Source of the DNA: Amblyomma americanum
Lineage: Eukaryota; Arthropoda; Arachnida; Ixodida; Ixodidae
Length of the DNA stretch: 64,000 nucleotides
Direction: 5' to 3'
NCBI RefSeq assembly: GCF_052857255.1
Contig: NW_027526500.1
Location: forward strand, 434,001 to 498,000
The position numbers were made by a program, and so were the translations under genes. Below are positions 1 to 10,776 of the stretch, one piece after another. Under the pieces are notes generated by a model that did no database searches, was not told the DNA's origin, and saw only the letters and a list, made by a program, of their open reading frames with translations. Each line of letters begins with the position of its first letter. Within the stretch, counting starts at the first letter, position 1.

Positions 1-1
1 T

Positions 2-41
2 AGCTCGTTTCGGTCTAAAACAGCTTGTTTCGCTGTATTAA
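2..41 (+). repeat. Internal 20 bp subrepeat, two diverged copies in each unit
   Basis: Bases 2-21 begin AGCTCGTTTCGGT and bases 22-41 begin AGCTTGTTTCGCT. The copies match at 14 of 20 positions by eye. The pair is present in every unit, so it predates amplification of the array. It suggests that the 129 bp unit grew partly from a shorter tandem motif, and it gives a nearby partner for slippage, as in the 33 bp expansions. Confidence 0.75.
18..30. other. Short dyad AAACA-GCT-TGTTT, present in most units
   Basis: AAACA and TGTTT are exact reverse complements separated by three bases. The dyad straddles the junction of the two subrepeats and recurs about every 129 bp. Some units break it (ACAACTTGATTCG, ACATCTTGTTTCG or ACGACTTGATTCG variants). 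It could form a small cruciform or be a symmetric protein site; neither is shown by sequence alone. Confidence 0.7.
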
Positions 42-344
42 GCAAGAATACATGCTTTTAGCGCAGTTTTAAGAGAAAAAGTTTTGACGCGTATCAGAGG
101 AACACTTGTAAAACGGATGTGTTCAGATTTAGCTCGTTTCGGTCTAAAACAGCTTGTTTCGTTGTATTAAGCACGAATACATGCTTTACGCGCAGTTATA
201 GAAGAAAAAGTTTTGACGCGTATCAGAGAGAATTGTAAAACCGATGTGTTGTGATTTAGCTCGTTTCGGTCCAAAACAGCTTGTTTCGTTGTATTAAGCA
301 AGAATACATGCTTTTCGCGCAGTTATAAGAGAAAAAGTTGACGA

Positions 345-359
345 GTATCACGTGGATAC
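345..359. promoter_or_regulatory. E-box dyad GTATC-ACGTG-GATAC (representative)
   Basis: GTATC and GATAC are reverse-complementary 5 bp arms around ACGTG, and the palindromic E-box CACGTG lies at 349-354. With its left flank it reads ATCACGTG, which fits the RTCACRTG consensus of yeast centromere element CDEI, bound by the bHLH protein Cbf1; CACGTG is also the general site for USF/Max/Myc-class bHLH factors. The same linker recurs in about half of all units. Units ending CACGTGGAACAC keep the E-box but lose the outer right arm of the dyad. Binding is inferred, not shown. Confidence 0.6.
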
Positions 360-477
360 TTGTAAAACCGATGTGTTCAGATTTAGCTCTTTTCGGTCAA
401 AAACAGCTTGTTTCGTTGTATTAAGCACGAATACATGCTTTTCGCGCAGTTAAAAGAGAAAAAGTTTTGACGAGTAT

Positions 478-483
478 CACGTG
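478..483. promoter_or_regulatory. E-box CACGTG in the 130 bp linker class (representative)
   Basis: This is the second form of E-box-plus linker, GAGTATCACGTGGAACAC, one base longer than the GGATAC form, making its unit 130 bp. It usually follows a GCACGAATAC and GTTAAAAGAG unit body and is followed by TGTAATACC or TGTAGTACC. The two E-box linker forms sit at different fixed positions of the HOR, so they are old, separately inherited subtypes. Confidence 0.6.
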
Positions 484-1032
484 GAACACTTGTAATACCG
501 ATGTGTTGTGATTTAGCTCGTTTCGGTCTAAAACAGCTTGTTTCGCTGTACTAAGCAAGAATACATGCTTTTCGCGCAGTTATAAGAGAAAAAGTTTTGA
601 CGAGTATCACGTGGAACACTTGTAGTACCGATGTGTTGTGATTTAGCTCGTTTCGGTCTAAAACAACTTGATTCGCTGTATTAAGCAAGAATACATGCTT
701 TTCGCGCAGTTATAAGAGAAAAAGTTTTGACGAGTATCACGTGGATACTTGTAAAACCGATGTGTTCAGATTTAGCTCGTTTCAGTCTAAAACAGCTTGT
801 TTCGTTGTATTAAGCAAGAATACATGCTTTTCGCGCAGTTATAAGAGAAAAAGTTTTGACGCGTATTAGAGAGACACTTGTAAAACCGATGTGTTGTGAT
901 TAGCTCGTTTCGGTCTAAAACAGCTTGTTTCGTTGTATTAAGCAAGAATACATGCTTTTCGCGCAGTTATAAGAGAAAAAGTTTTGACGAGTATCACGTG
1001 GATACTTGTAAAACCGATGTGTTCAGATTTAG

Positions 1033-1098
1033 CTCGTTTCGGTCAAAAACAGCTTGTTTCGTTGTCTCGTTTCGGTCAAAAACAGCTTGTTTCGTTGT
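1033..1098 (+). repeat. 33 bp internal expansion, two exact copies (block B1)
   Basis: A 33 bp segment beginning CTCGTTTCGGTCAAAAACAG at 1033 is repeated exactly at 1066-1098, making unit 9 longer by 33 bp. The expansion covers the paired 20 bp subrepeats. Because 33 is a multiple of 3, the spurious reading frame through the unit is lengthened rather than broken. Confidence 0.95.
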
Positions 1099-3259
1099 AT
1101 TAAGCACGAATACATGCTTTTCGCGCAGTTAAAAGAGAAAAAGTTTTGACGAGTATCACGTGGAACACTTGTAATACCGATGTGTTGTGATTTAGCTCGT
1201 TTCGGTCTAAAACAGCTTGTTTCGCTGTATTAAGCAAGAATACATGCTTTTCGCGCAGTTATAAAAGAAAAAGTTTTGACGCGTATCAGAGGAACACTTG
1301 TAAAACCGCTGTGTTGTGATTTAGCTCATTTCGGTCTAAAACAGCTTGTTTCGCTGTATTAAGCAAGAATACATGCTTTTCGCGCAGTTATAAGAGAAAA
1401 AGTTTTGACGAGTATCACGTGGATACTTGTAAAACCGATGTGTTCAGATTTAGCTCGTTTCGGTCTAAAACAGCTTGTTTCGTTGTATTAAGCACGAATA
1501 CATGCTTTTCGCGCAGTTATAAGAGAAAAAGTTTTGACGAGTATCACGTGGAACACTTGTAATACCGATGTGTTGTGATTTAGCTCGTTTCGGTCTAAAA
1601 CAGCTTGATTCGCTGTATTAAGTAAGAATACATGCTTTTCGCGCAGTTATAAAAGAAAAAGTTTTGACGCGTATCAGAGGAACACTTGTAAAACCGATGT
1701 GTTGTGATTTAGCTCATTTCGGTCTAAAACAGCTTGTTTCGCTGTATTAAGCAAGAATACATGCTTTTCGCGCAGTTATAAGAGAAAAAGTTTTGACGAG
1801 TATCACGTGGATACTTGTAAAACCGATGTGTTCAGATTTAGCTCGTTTCGGTCTAAAACAGCTTGTTTCGTTGTATTAAGCAAGAATACATGCTTTTCGC
1901 GCAGTTATAAGAGAAAAAGTTTTGACGCGTATTAGAGAGACACTTGTAAAACCGATGTGTTGTGATTTAGCTCGTTTCGGTCTAAAACAGCTTGTTTCGT
2001 TGTATTAAGCAAGAATACATGCTTTTCGCGCAGTTATAAGAGAAAAAGTTTTGACGAGTATCACGTGGATACTTGTAAAACCGATGTGTTCAGATTTAGC
2101 TCGTTTCGGTCAAAAACAGCTTGTTTCGTCGTATTAAGCACGAATACATGCTTTTCGCGCAGTTAAAAGAGAAAAAGTTTTGACGAGTATCACGTGGAAC
2201 ACTTGTAATACCGATGTGTTGTGATTTAGCTCGTTTCGGTCTAAAACAGCTTGTTTCGCTGTATTAAGCAAGAATACATGCTTTTCGCGCAGTTATAAGA
2301 GAAAAAGTTTTGACGCGTATTAGAGGAACACTTGTAAAACCGATGTGTTGTGATTTAGCTCATTTCGGTCTAAAACAGCTTGTTTCGCTGTATTAAGCAA
2401 GAATACATGCTTTTCGCGCAGTTATAAGAGAAAAAGTTTTGACGCGTATCAGAGGAACACTTGTAAAACCGATGTGTTGTGATTTAGCTCGTTTCGGTCT
2501 AAAACAGCTTGTTTCGCTGTATTAAGCAAGAATACATGCTTTTCGCGCAGTTATAAGAGAAAAAGCTTTGACGCGTATTGGAGAGACACTTGTAAAACCG
2601 ATGTGTTGTGATTTAGCTCGTTTCGGTCTAAAACAGCTTGTTTCGTTGTATTAAGCAAGAATACATGCTTTTCGCGCAGTTATAAGAGAAAAAGTTTTGA
2701 CGAGTATCACGTGGATACTTGTAAAACCGATGTGTTCAGATTTAGCTCGTTTCGGTCAAAAACAGCTTGTTTCGTCGTATTAAGCACGAATACATGCTTT
2801 TCGCGCAGTTAAAAGAGAAAAAGTTTTGACGAGTATCACGTGGAACACTTGTAATACCGATGTGTTGTGATTTAGCTCGTTTCGGTCTAAAACAGCTCGT
2901 TTCGCTGTATTAAGCAAGAATACATGCTTTTCGCGCAGTTATAAGAGAAAAAGTTTTGACGCGTATTAGAGGAACACTTGTAAAACTGATGTGTTGTGAT
3001 TTAGCTCATTTCGGTCTAAAACAGCTTGTTTCGCTGTATTAAGCAAGAATACATGCTTTTCGCGCAGTTATAAGAGAAAAAGTTTTGACGCGTATCAGAG
3101 GAACACTTGTAAAACCGATGTGTTGTGATTTAGCTCGTTTCGGTCTAAAACAGCTTGTTTCGCTGTATTAAGCAAGAATACATGCTTTTCGCGCAGTTAT
3201 AAGAGAAAAAGCTTTGACGCGGATCAGAGGAACACTTGTAAAACCGATGTGTTGTGATT

Positions 3260-5066
3260 TAGCTCGTTTCGGTCTAAAACAGCTTGTTTCGCTGTATTAA
3301 GCAAGAATACATGCCTTTAGCGCAGTTTTAAGAGAAAAAGTTTTGACGCGTATCAGAGGAACACTTGTAAAACGGATGTGTCCAGATTTAGCTCGTTTCG
3401 GTCTAAAACAGCTTGTTTCGTTGTATTAAGCACGAATACATGCTTTACGCGCAGTTATAGAAGAAAACGTTTTGACGCGTATCAGAGACAATTGTAAAAC
3501 CGATGTGTTGTGATTTAGCTCGTTTCGGTCCAAAACAGCTTGTTTCGTTGTATTAAGCAAGAATACATGCTTTTCGCGCAGTTAAAAGAGAAAAAGTTTT
3601 GACGAGTATCACGTGGAACACTTGTAATACCGATGTGTTGTGATTTAGCTCGTTTCGGTCTAAAACAGCTTGTTTCGCTGTATTAAGCAAGAATACATGC
3701 TTTTCGCGCAGTTATAAAAGAAAAAGTTTTGACGCGTATCAGAGGAACACTTGTAAAACCGCTGTGTTGTGATTTAGCTCATTTCGGTCTAAAACAGCTT
3801 GTTTCGCTGTATTAAGCAAGAATACATGCTTTTCGCGCAGTTATAAGAGAAAAAGTTTTGACGAGTATCACGTGGATACTTGTAAAACCGATGTGTTCAG
3901 ATTTAGCTCGTTTCGGTCTAAAACAGCTTGTTTCGTTGTATTAAGCACGAATACATGCTTTTCGCGCAGTTATAAGAGAAAAAGTTTTGACGAGTATCAC
4001 GTGGAACACTTGTACTACCGATGTGTTGTGATTTAGCTCGTTTCGGTCTAAAACAGCTTGATTCGCTGTATTAAGCAAGAATACATGCTTTTCGCGCAGT
4101 TATAAAAGAAAAAGTTTTGACGCGTATCAGAGGAACACTTGTAAAACCGATGTGTTGTGATTTAGCTCATTTCGGTCTAAAACAGCTTGTTTCGCTGTAT
4201 TAAGCAAGAATACATGCTTTTCGCGCAGTTATAAGAGAAAAAGTTTTGACGAGTATCACGTGGATACTTGTAAAACCGATGTGTTCAGATTTAGCTCGTT
4301 TCGGTCTAAAACAGCTTGTTTCGTTGTATTAAGCAAGAATACATGCTTTTCGCGCAGTTATAAGAGAAAACGTTTTGACGCGTATTAGAGAGACACTTGT
4401 AAAACCGATGTGTTGTGATTTAGCTCGTTTCGGTCTAAAACAGCTTGTTTCGTTGTATTAAGCAAGAATACATGCTTTTCGCGCAGTTATAAGAGAAAAA
4501 GTTTTGACGAGTATCACGTGGATACTTGTAAAACCGATGTGTTCAGATTTAGCTCGTTTCGGTCAAAAACAGCTTGTTTCGTCGTATTAAGCACGAATAC
4601 ATGCTTTTCGCGCAGTTAAAAGAGAAAAAGTTTTGACGAGTATCACGTGGAACACTTGTAATACCGATGTGTTGTGATTTAGCTCGTTTCGGTCTAAAAC
4701 AGCTTGTTTCGCTGTATTAAGCAAGAATACATGCTTTTCGCGCAGTTATAAGAGAAAAAGTTTTGACACGTATCAGAGGAACACTTGTAAAACCGATGTG
4801 TTGTGATTTAGCTCGTTTCGGTCTAAAACAGCTTGTTTCGCTGTATTAAGCAAGAATACATGCTTTTCGCTCAGTTATAAGAGAAAAAGCTTTGACGCGT
4901 ATCAGAGGAACACTTGTAAAACCGATGTGTTGTGATTTAGCTCGTTTCGGTCTAAAACAGCTTGTTTCGCTGTATTAAGCAAGAATACATGCTTTTCGCT
5001 CAGTTATAAGAGAAAAAGCTTTGACGCGTATCAGAGGAACACTTGTAAAACCGATGTGTTGTGATT
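3260..5066 (+). repeat. HOR block B2, 14-unit deletion form
   Basis: It begins with the CCTTTAGCGC landmark, follows units 1-2, then joins unit 3 to unit 9 inside one hybrid unit (3516-3645), dropping six units including the 33 bp expansion. Units 10-17 follow, then an abbreviated end whose last two units share CGCTCAGTTATAAG and AAAAAGCTTTG. The size is 14 units. Confidence 0.75.
3516..3645 (+). repeat. Hybrid unit 3/9 (deletion junction)
   Basis: The first half has the unit 3 marker GGTCCAAAACAGC; the second half has the unit 9 markers GTTAAAAGAG and CACGTGGAACACTTGTAATACC. The switch lies at or just before 3584, within sequence the two parents share. Up to that base the region 1-3584 matches 7518-11101; after it the two copies diverge. 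This is what unequal crossing-over in register would leave. Confidence 0.75.
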
Positions 5067-7517
5067 TAGCTCGTTTCGGTCTAAAACAGCTTGTTTCGCT
5101 GTATTAAGCAAGAATACATGCTTTTAGCGCAGTTTTAAGAGAAAAAGATTTGACGCGTATCAGAGGAACACTTGTAAAACGGATGTGTTCAGATTTAGCT
5201 CGTTTCGGTCTAAAACAGCTTGTTTCGTTGTATTAAGCACGAATACATGCTTTACGCGCAGTTATAGAAGAAAAAGTTTTGACGCGTATCAGAGACAATT
5301 GTAAAACCGATGTGTTGTGATTTAGCTCGTTTCGGTCCAAAACAGCTTGTTTCGTTGTATTAAGCAAGAATACATGCTTTTCGCGCAGTTATAAGAGAAA
5401 AAGTTGACGAGTATCACGTGGATACTTGTAAAACCGATGTGTTCAGATTTAGCTCTTTTCGGTCAAAAACAGCTTGTTTCGTTGTATTAAGCACGAATAC
5501 ATGCTTTTCGCGCAGTTAAAAGAGAAAAAGTTTTGACGAGTATCACGGGGAACACTTGTAATACCGATGTGTTGTGATTTAGCTCGTTTCGGTCTAAAAC
5601 AGCTTGTTTCGCTGTACTAAGCAAGAATACATGCTTTTCGCGCAGTTATAAGAGAAAACGTTTTGACGAGTATCACGTGGAACACTTGTAGTACCGATGT
5701 GTTGTGATTTAGCTCGTTTCGGTCTAAAACAACTTGATTCGCTGTATTAAGCAAGAATACATGCTTTTCGCGCAGTTATAAGAGAAAAAGTTTTGACGAG
5801 TATCACGTGGATACTTGTAAAACCGATGTGTTCAGATTTAGCTCGTTTCAGTCTAAAACAGCTTGTTTCGTTGTATTAAGCAAGAATACATGCTTTTCGC
5901 GCAGTTATAAGAGAAAAAGTTTTGACGCGTATTAGAGAGACACTTGTAAAACCGATGTGTTGTGATTACCTCGTTTCGGTCTAAAACAACTTGTTTCGTT
6001 GTATTAAGCAAGAATACATGCTTTTCGCGCAGTTAAAAGAGAAAAAGTTTTGACGAGTATCACGTGGAACACTTGTAATACCGATGTGTTGTGATTTAGC
6101 TCGTTTCGGTCTAAAACAGCTTGTTTCGCTGTATTAAGCAAGAATACATGCTTTTCGCGCAGTTATAAAAGAAAAAGTTTTGACGCGTATCAGAGGAACA
6201 CTTGTAAAACCGCTGTGTTGTGATTTAGCTCATTTCGGTCTAAAACAGCTTGTTTCGCTGTATTAAGCAAGAATACATGCTTTTCGCGCAGTTATAAGAG
6301 AAAAAGTTTTGACGAGTATCACGTGGATACTTGTAAAACCGATGTGTTCAGATTTAGCTCGTTTCGGTCTAAAACAGCTTGTTTCGTTGTATTAAGCACG
6401 AATACATGCTTTTCGCGCAGTTATAAGAGAAAAAGTTTTGACGAGTATCACGTGGAACACTTGTAATACCGATGTGTTGTGATTTAGCTCGTTTCGGTCT
6501 AAAACAGCTTGATTCGCTGTATTAAGCAAGAATACATGCTTTTCGCGCAGTTATAAAAGAAAAAGTTTTGACGCGTATCAGAGGAACACCTGTAAAACCG
6601 ATGTGTTGTGATTTAGCTCATTTCGGTCTAAAACAGCTTGTTTCGCTGTATTAAGCAAGAATACATGCTTTTCGCGCAGTTATAAGAGAAAAAGTTTTGA
6701 CGAGTATCACGTGGATACTTGTAAAACCGATGTGTTCAGATTTAGCTCGTTTCGGTCTAAAACAGCTTGTTTCGTTGTATTAAGCAAGAATACATGCTTT
6801 TCGCGCAGTTATAAGAGAAAACGTTTTGACGCGTATTAGAGAGACACTTGTAAAACCGATGTGTTGTGATTTAGCTCGTTTCGGTCTAAAACAGCTTGTT
6901 TCGTTGTATTAAGCAAGAATACATGCTTTTCGCGCAGTTATAAGAGAAAAAGTTTTGACGAGTATCACGTGGATACTTGTAAAACCGATGTGTTCAGATT
7001 TAGCTCGTTTCGGTCAAAAACAGCTTGTTTCGTCGTATTAAGCACGAATACATGCTTTTCGCGCAGTTAAAAGAGAAAAAGTTTTGACGAGTATCACGTG
7101 GAACACTTGTAATACCGATGTGTTGTGATTTAGCTCGTTTCGGTCTAAAACAGCTTGTTTCGCTGTATTAAGCAAGAATACATGCTTTTCGCGCAGTTAT
7201 AAGAGAAAAAGTTTTGACGCGTATTAGAGGAACACTTGTAAAACCGATGTGTTGTGATTTAGCTCATTTCGGTCTAAAACAGCTTGTTTCGCTGTATTAA
7301 GCAAGAATACATGCTTTTCGCGCAGTTATAAGAGAAAAAGTTTTGACACGTATCAGAGGAACACTTGTAAAACCGATGTGTTGTGATTTAGCTCGTTTCG
7401 GTCTAAAACAGCTTGTTTCGCTGTATTAAGCAAGAATACATGCTTTTCGCTCAGTTATAAGAGAAAAAGCTTTGACGCGTATCAGAGGAACACTTGTAAA
7501 ACCGATGTGGTGTGATT
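5067..7517 (+). repeat. HOR block B3, 19-unit deletion form
   Basis: Units 1-7 match block B1 at an offset of about 5,066 bp. Unit 8 is then fused to unit 9 (hybrid at 5967-6096, carrying a private GATTACCTCG start), removing the 33 bp expansion. Units 10-18 follow, and a short end with CGCTCAGTTATAAG. The second half of this block reappears in block B9 from about 20,569, with the same GATTACCTCG variant. Confidence 0.75.
5967..6096 (+). repeat. Hybrid unit 8/9 with private GATTACCTCG start
   Basis: It starts like unit 8 (GATTA..CTCG, one T fewer than most units) and ends like unit 9 (GTTAAAAGAG, CACGTGGAACACTTGTAATACC). The same hybrid is found near 20,571, so the fusion happened once and was later copied. 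Confidence 0.7.
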
Positions 7518-10500
7518 TAGCTCGTTTCGGTCTAAAACAGCTTGTTTCGCTGTATTAAGCAAGAATACATGCTTTTAGCGCAGTTTTAAGAGAAAAAGTT
7601 TTGACGCGTATCAGAGGAACACTTGTAAAACGGATGTGTTCAGATTTAGCTCGTTTCGGTCTAAAACAGCTTGTTTCGTTGTATTAAGCACGAATACATG
7701 CTTTACGCGCAGTTATAGAAGAAAAAGTTTTGACGCGTATCAGAGAGAATTGTAAAACCGATGTGTTGTGATTTAGCTCGTTTCGGTCCAAAACAGCTTG
7801 TTTCGTTGTATTAAGCAAGAATACATGCTTTTCGCGCAGTTATAAGAGAAAAAGTTGACGAGTATCACGTGGATACTTGTAAAACCGATGTGTTCAGATT
7901 TAGCTCTTTTCGGTCAAAAACAGCTTGTTTCGTTGTATTAAGCACGAATACATGCTTTTCGCGCAGTTAAAAGAGAAAAAGTTTTGACGAGTATCACGTG
8001 GAACACTTGTAATACCGATGTGTTGTGATTTAGCTCGTTTCGGTCTAAAACAGCTTGTTTCGCTGTACTAAGCAAGAATACATGCTTTTCGCGCAGTTAT
8101 AAGAGAAAAAGTTTTGACGAGTATCACGTGGAACACTTGTAGTACCGATGTGTTGTGATTTAGCTCGTTTCGGTCTAAAACAACTTGATTCGCTGTATTA
8201 AGCAAGAATACATGCTTTTCGCGCAGTTATAAGAGAAAAAGTTTTGACGAGTATCACGTGGATACTTGTAAAACCGATGTGTTCAGATTTAGCTCGTTTC
8301 AGTCTAAAACAGCTTGTTTCGTTGTATTAAGCAAGAATACATGCTTTTCGCGCAGTTATAAGAGAAAAAGTTTTGACGCGTATTAGAGAGACACTTGTAA
8401 AACCGATGTGTTGTGATTAGCTCGTTTCGGTCTAAAACAGCTTGTTTCGTTGTATTAAGCAAGAATACATGCTTTTCGCGCAGTTATAAGAGAAAAAGTT
8501 TTGACGAGTATCACGTGGATACTTGTAAAACCGATGTGTTCAGATTTAGCTCGTTTCGGTCAAAAACAGCTTGTTTCGTTGTCTCGTTTCGGTCAAAAAC
8601 AGCTTGTTTCGTTGTATTAAGCACGAATACATGCTTTTCGCGCAGTTAAAAGAGAAAAAGTTTTGACGAGTATCACGTGGAACACTTGTAATACCGATGT
8701 GTTGTGATTTAGCTCGTTTCGGTCTAAAACAGCTTGTTTCGCTGTATTAAGCAAGAATACATGCTTTTCGCGCAGTTATAAAAGAAAAAGTTTTGACGCG
8801 TATCAGAGGAACACTTGTAAAACCGCTGTGTTGTGATTTAGCTCATTTCGGTCTAAAACAGCTTGTTTCGCTGTATTAAGCAAGAATACATGCTTTTCGC
8901 GCAGTTATAAGAGAAAAAGTTTTGACGAGTATCACGTGGATACTTGTAAAACCGATGTGTTCAGATTTAGCTCGTTTCGGTCTAAAACAGCTTGTTTCGT
9001 TGTATTAAGCACGAATACATGCTTTTCGCGCAGTTATAAGAGAAAAAGTTTTGACGAGTATCACGTGGAACACTTGTAATACCGATGTGTTGTGATTTAG
9101 CTCGTTTCGGTCTAAAACAGCTTGATTCGCTGTATTAAGTAAGAATACATGCTTTTCGCGCAGTTATAAAAGAAAAAGTTTTGACGCGTATCAGAGGAAC
9201 ACTTGTAAAACCGATGTGTTGTGATTTAGCTCATTTCGGTCTAAAACAGCTTGTTTCGCTGTATTAAGCAAGAATACATGCTTTTCGCGCAGTTATAAGA
9301 GAAAAAGTTTTGACGAGTATCACGTGGATACTTGTAAAACCGATGTGTTCAGATTTAGCTCGTTTCGGTCTAAAACAGCTTGTTTCGTTGTATTAAGCAA
9401 GAATACATGCTTTTCGCGCAGTTATAAGAGAAAAAGTTTTGACGCGTATTAGAGAGACACTTGTAAAACCGATGTGTTGTGATTTAGCTCGTTTCGGTCT
9501 AAAACAGCTTGTTTCGTTGTATTAAGCAAGAATACATGCTTTTCGCGCAGTTATAAGAGAAAAAGTTTTGACGAGTATCACGTGGATACTTGTAAAACCG
9601 ATGTGTTCAGATTTAGCTCGTTTCGGTCAAAAACAGCTTGTTTCGTCGTATTAAGCACGAATACATGCTTTTCGCGCAGTTAAAAGAGAAAAAGTTTTGA
9701 CGAGTATCACGTGGAACACTTGTAATACCGATGTGTTGTGATTTAGCTCGTTTCGGTCTAAAACAGCTTGTTTCGCTGTATTAAGCAAGAATACATGCTT
9801 TTCGCGCAGTTATAAGAGAAAAAGTTTTGACGCGTATTAGAGGAACACTTGTAAAACCGATGTGTTGTGATTTAGCTCATTTCGGTCTAAAACAGCTTGT
9901 TTCGCTGTATTAAGCAAGAATACATGCTTTTCGCGCAGTTATAAGAGAAAAAGTTTTGACGCGTATCAGAGGAACACTTGTAAAACCGATGTGTTGTGAT
10001 TTAGCTCGTTTCGGTCTAAAACAGCTTGTTTCGCTGTATTAAGCAAGAATACATGCTTTTCGCGCAGTTATAAGAGAAAAAGCTTTGACGCGTATTGGAG
10101 AGACACTTGTAAAACCGATGTGTTGTGATTTAGCTCGTTTCGGTCTAAAACAGCTTGTTTCGTTGTATTAAGCAAGAATACATGCTTTTCGCGCAGTTAT
10201 AAGAGAAAAAGTTTTGACGAGTATCACGTGGATACTTGTAAAACCGATGTGTTCAGATTTAGCTCGTTTCGGTCAAAAACAGCTTGTTTCGTCGTATTAA
10301 GCACGAATACATGCTTTTCGCGCAGTTAAAAGAGAAAAAGTTTTGACGAGTATCACGTGGAACACTTGTAATACCGATGTGTTGTGATTTAGCTCGTTTC
10401 GGTCTAAAACAGCTCGTTTCGCTGTATTAAGCAAGAATACATGCTTTTCGCGCAGTTATAAGAGAAAAAGTTTTGACGCGTATTAGAGGAACACTTGTAA

Positions 10501-10776
10501 AACTGATGTGTTGTGATTTAGCTCATTTCGGTCTAAAACAGCTTGTTTCGCTGTATTAAGCAAGAATACATGCTTTTCGCGCAGTTATAAGAGAAAAAGT
10601 TTTGACGCGTATCAGAGGAACACTTGTAAAACCGATGTGTTGTGATTTAGCTCGTTTCGGTCTAAAACAGCTTGTTTCGCTGTATTAAGCAAGAATACAT
10701 GCTTTTCGCGCAGTTATAAGAGAAAAAGCTTTGACGCGGATCAGAGGAACACTTGTAAAACCGATGTGTTGTGATT
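7518..10776 (+). repeat. HOR block B4, complete 25-unit form, near-identical to B1
   Basis: It repeats B1 at an offset of exactly 7,517 bp, including private variants: TTAAGTAAG (near 1618 and 9135), TATTGGAGAGAC (near 2578 and 10095), ACAGCTCGTTTCGCTG (near 2893 and 10410) and the 33 bp expansion. The match continues into the next block to about 11,101. This is a recent tandem copy of a segment containing B1-B3. Confidence 0.85.
8550..8615 (+). repeat. 33 bp internal expansion (block B4)
   Basis: This is the same exact duplication as at 1033, displaced by 7,517 bp, in unit 9 of the 25-unit HOR. Confidence 0.95.

Larger units (their letters stand above)
1..129 (+). repeat. Representative satellite unit (landmark variant, unit 1 of the HOR)
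   Basis: This unit sets the phase used here. It contains, in order: two diverged 20 bp subrepeats (2-21 and 22-41, 14 of 20 positions the same), an AAGCAAGAATACATGC segment, the landmark variant TTTAGCGCAGTTTTAAG at 56-72 (most units have TTTTCGCGCAGTTATAAG), a GAAAAAGTTTT tract, an E-box-minus linker GACGCGTATCAGAGG, and the end TGTAAAACGGATGTGTTCAGATT. The landmark occurs once per block in the left domain and is absent right of about 38 kb, so it is a convenient register mark. Confidence 0.95.
1..3259 (+). repeat. HOR block B1, complete 25-unit form (3,259 bp)
   Basis: Reading units by diagnostic sites gives 25 from one landmark to the next (unit starts near 1, 130, 258, 384, 514, 644, 773, 900, 1030, 1194, 1322, 1451, 1580, 1709, 1838, 1967, 2097, 2226, 2355, 2484, 2613, 2742, 2872, 3001, 3130). 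Units 3, 4, 5, 6, 8, 9, 11, 12, 14, 16, 17, 21 and 22 carry the E-box linker; the other 12 do not. Unit 9 has a 33 bp internal expansion. Nearly identical copies of the entire order occur at 7518 and 22121. Confidence 0.85.

Noticed and set aside
11..45. CENP-B box
   Set aside because: TTTCGTTGTATTAAGC and TTTCGGTCTAAAACAGC match the first half of the box (TTCG, four bases, A) but lack the CGGG half that CENP-B requires. A partial match this short is expected by chance.
590..625. Bacterial-type promoter (TTGACG with TGTAAT or TAATAC about 18 bp later)
   Set aside because: It recurs in every E-box unit with the longer linker simply because the unit is repeated; the array organisation is eukaryotic and there is no downstream gene.
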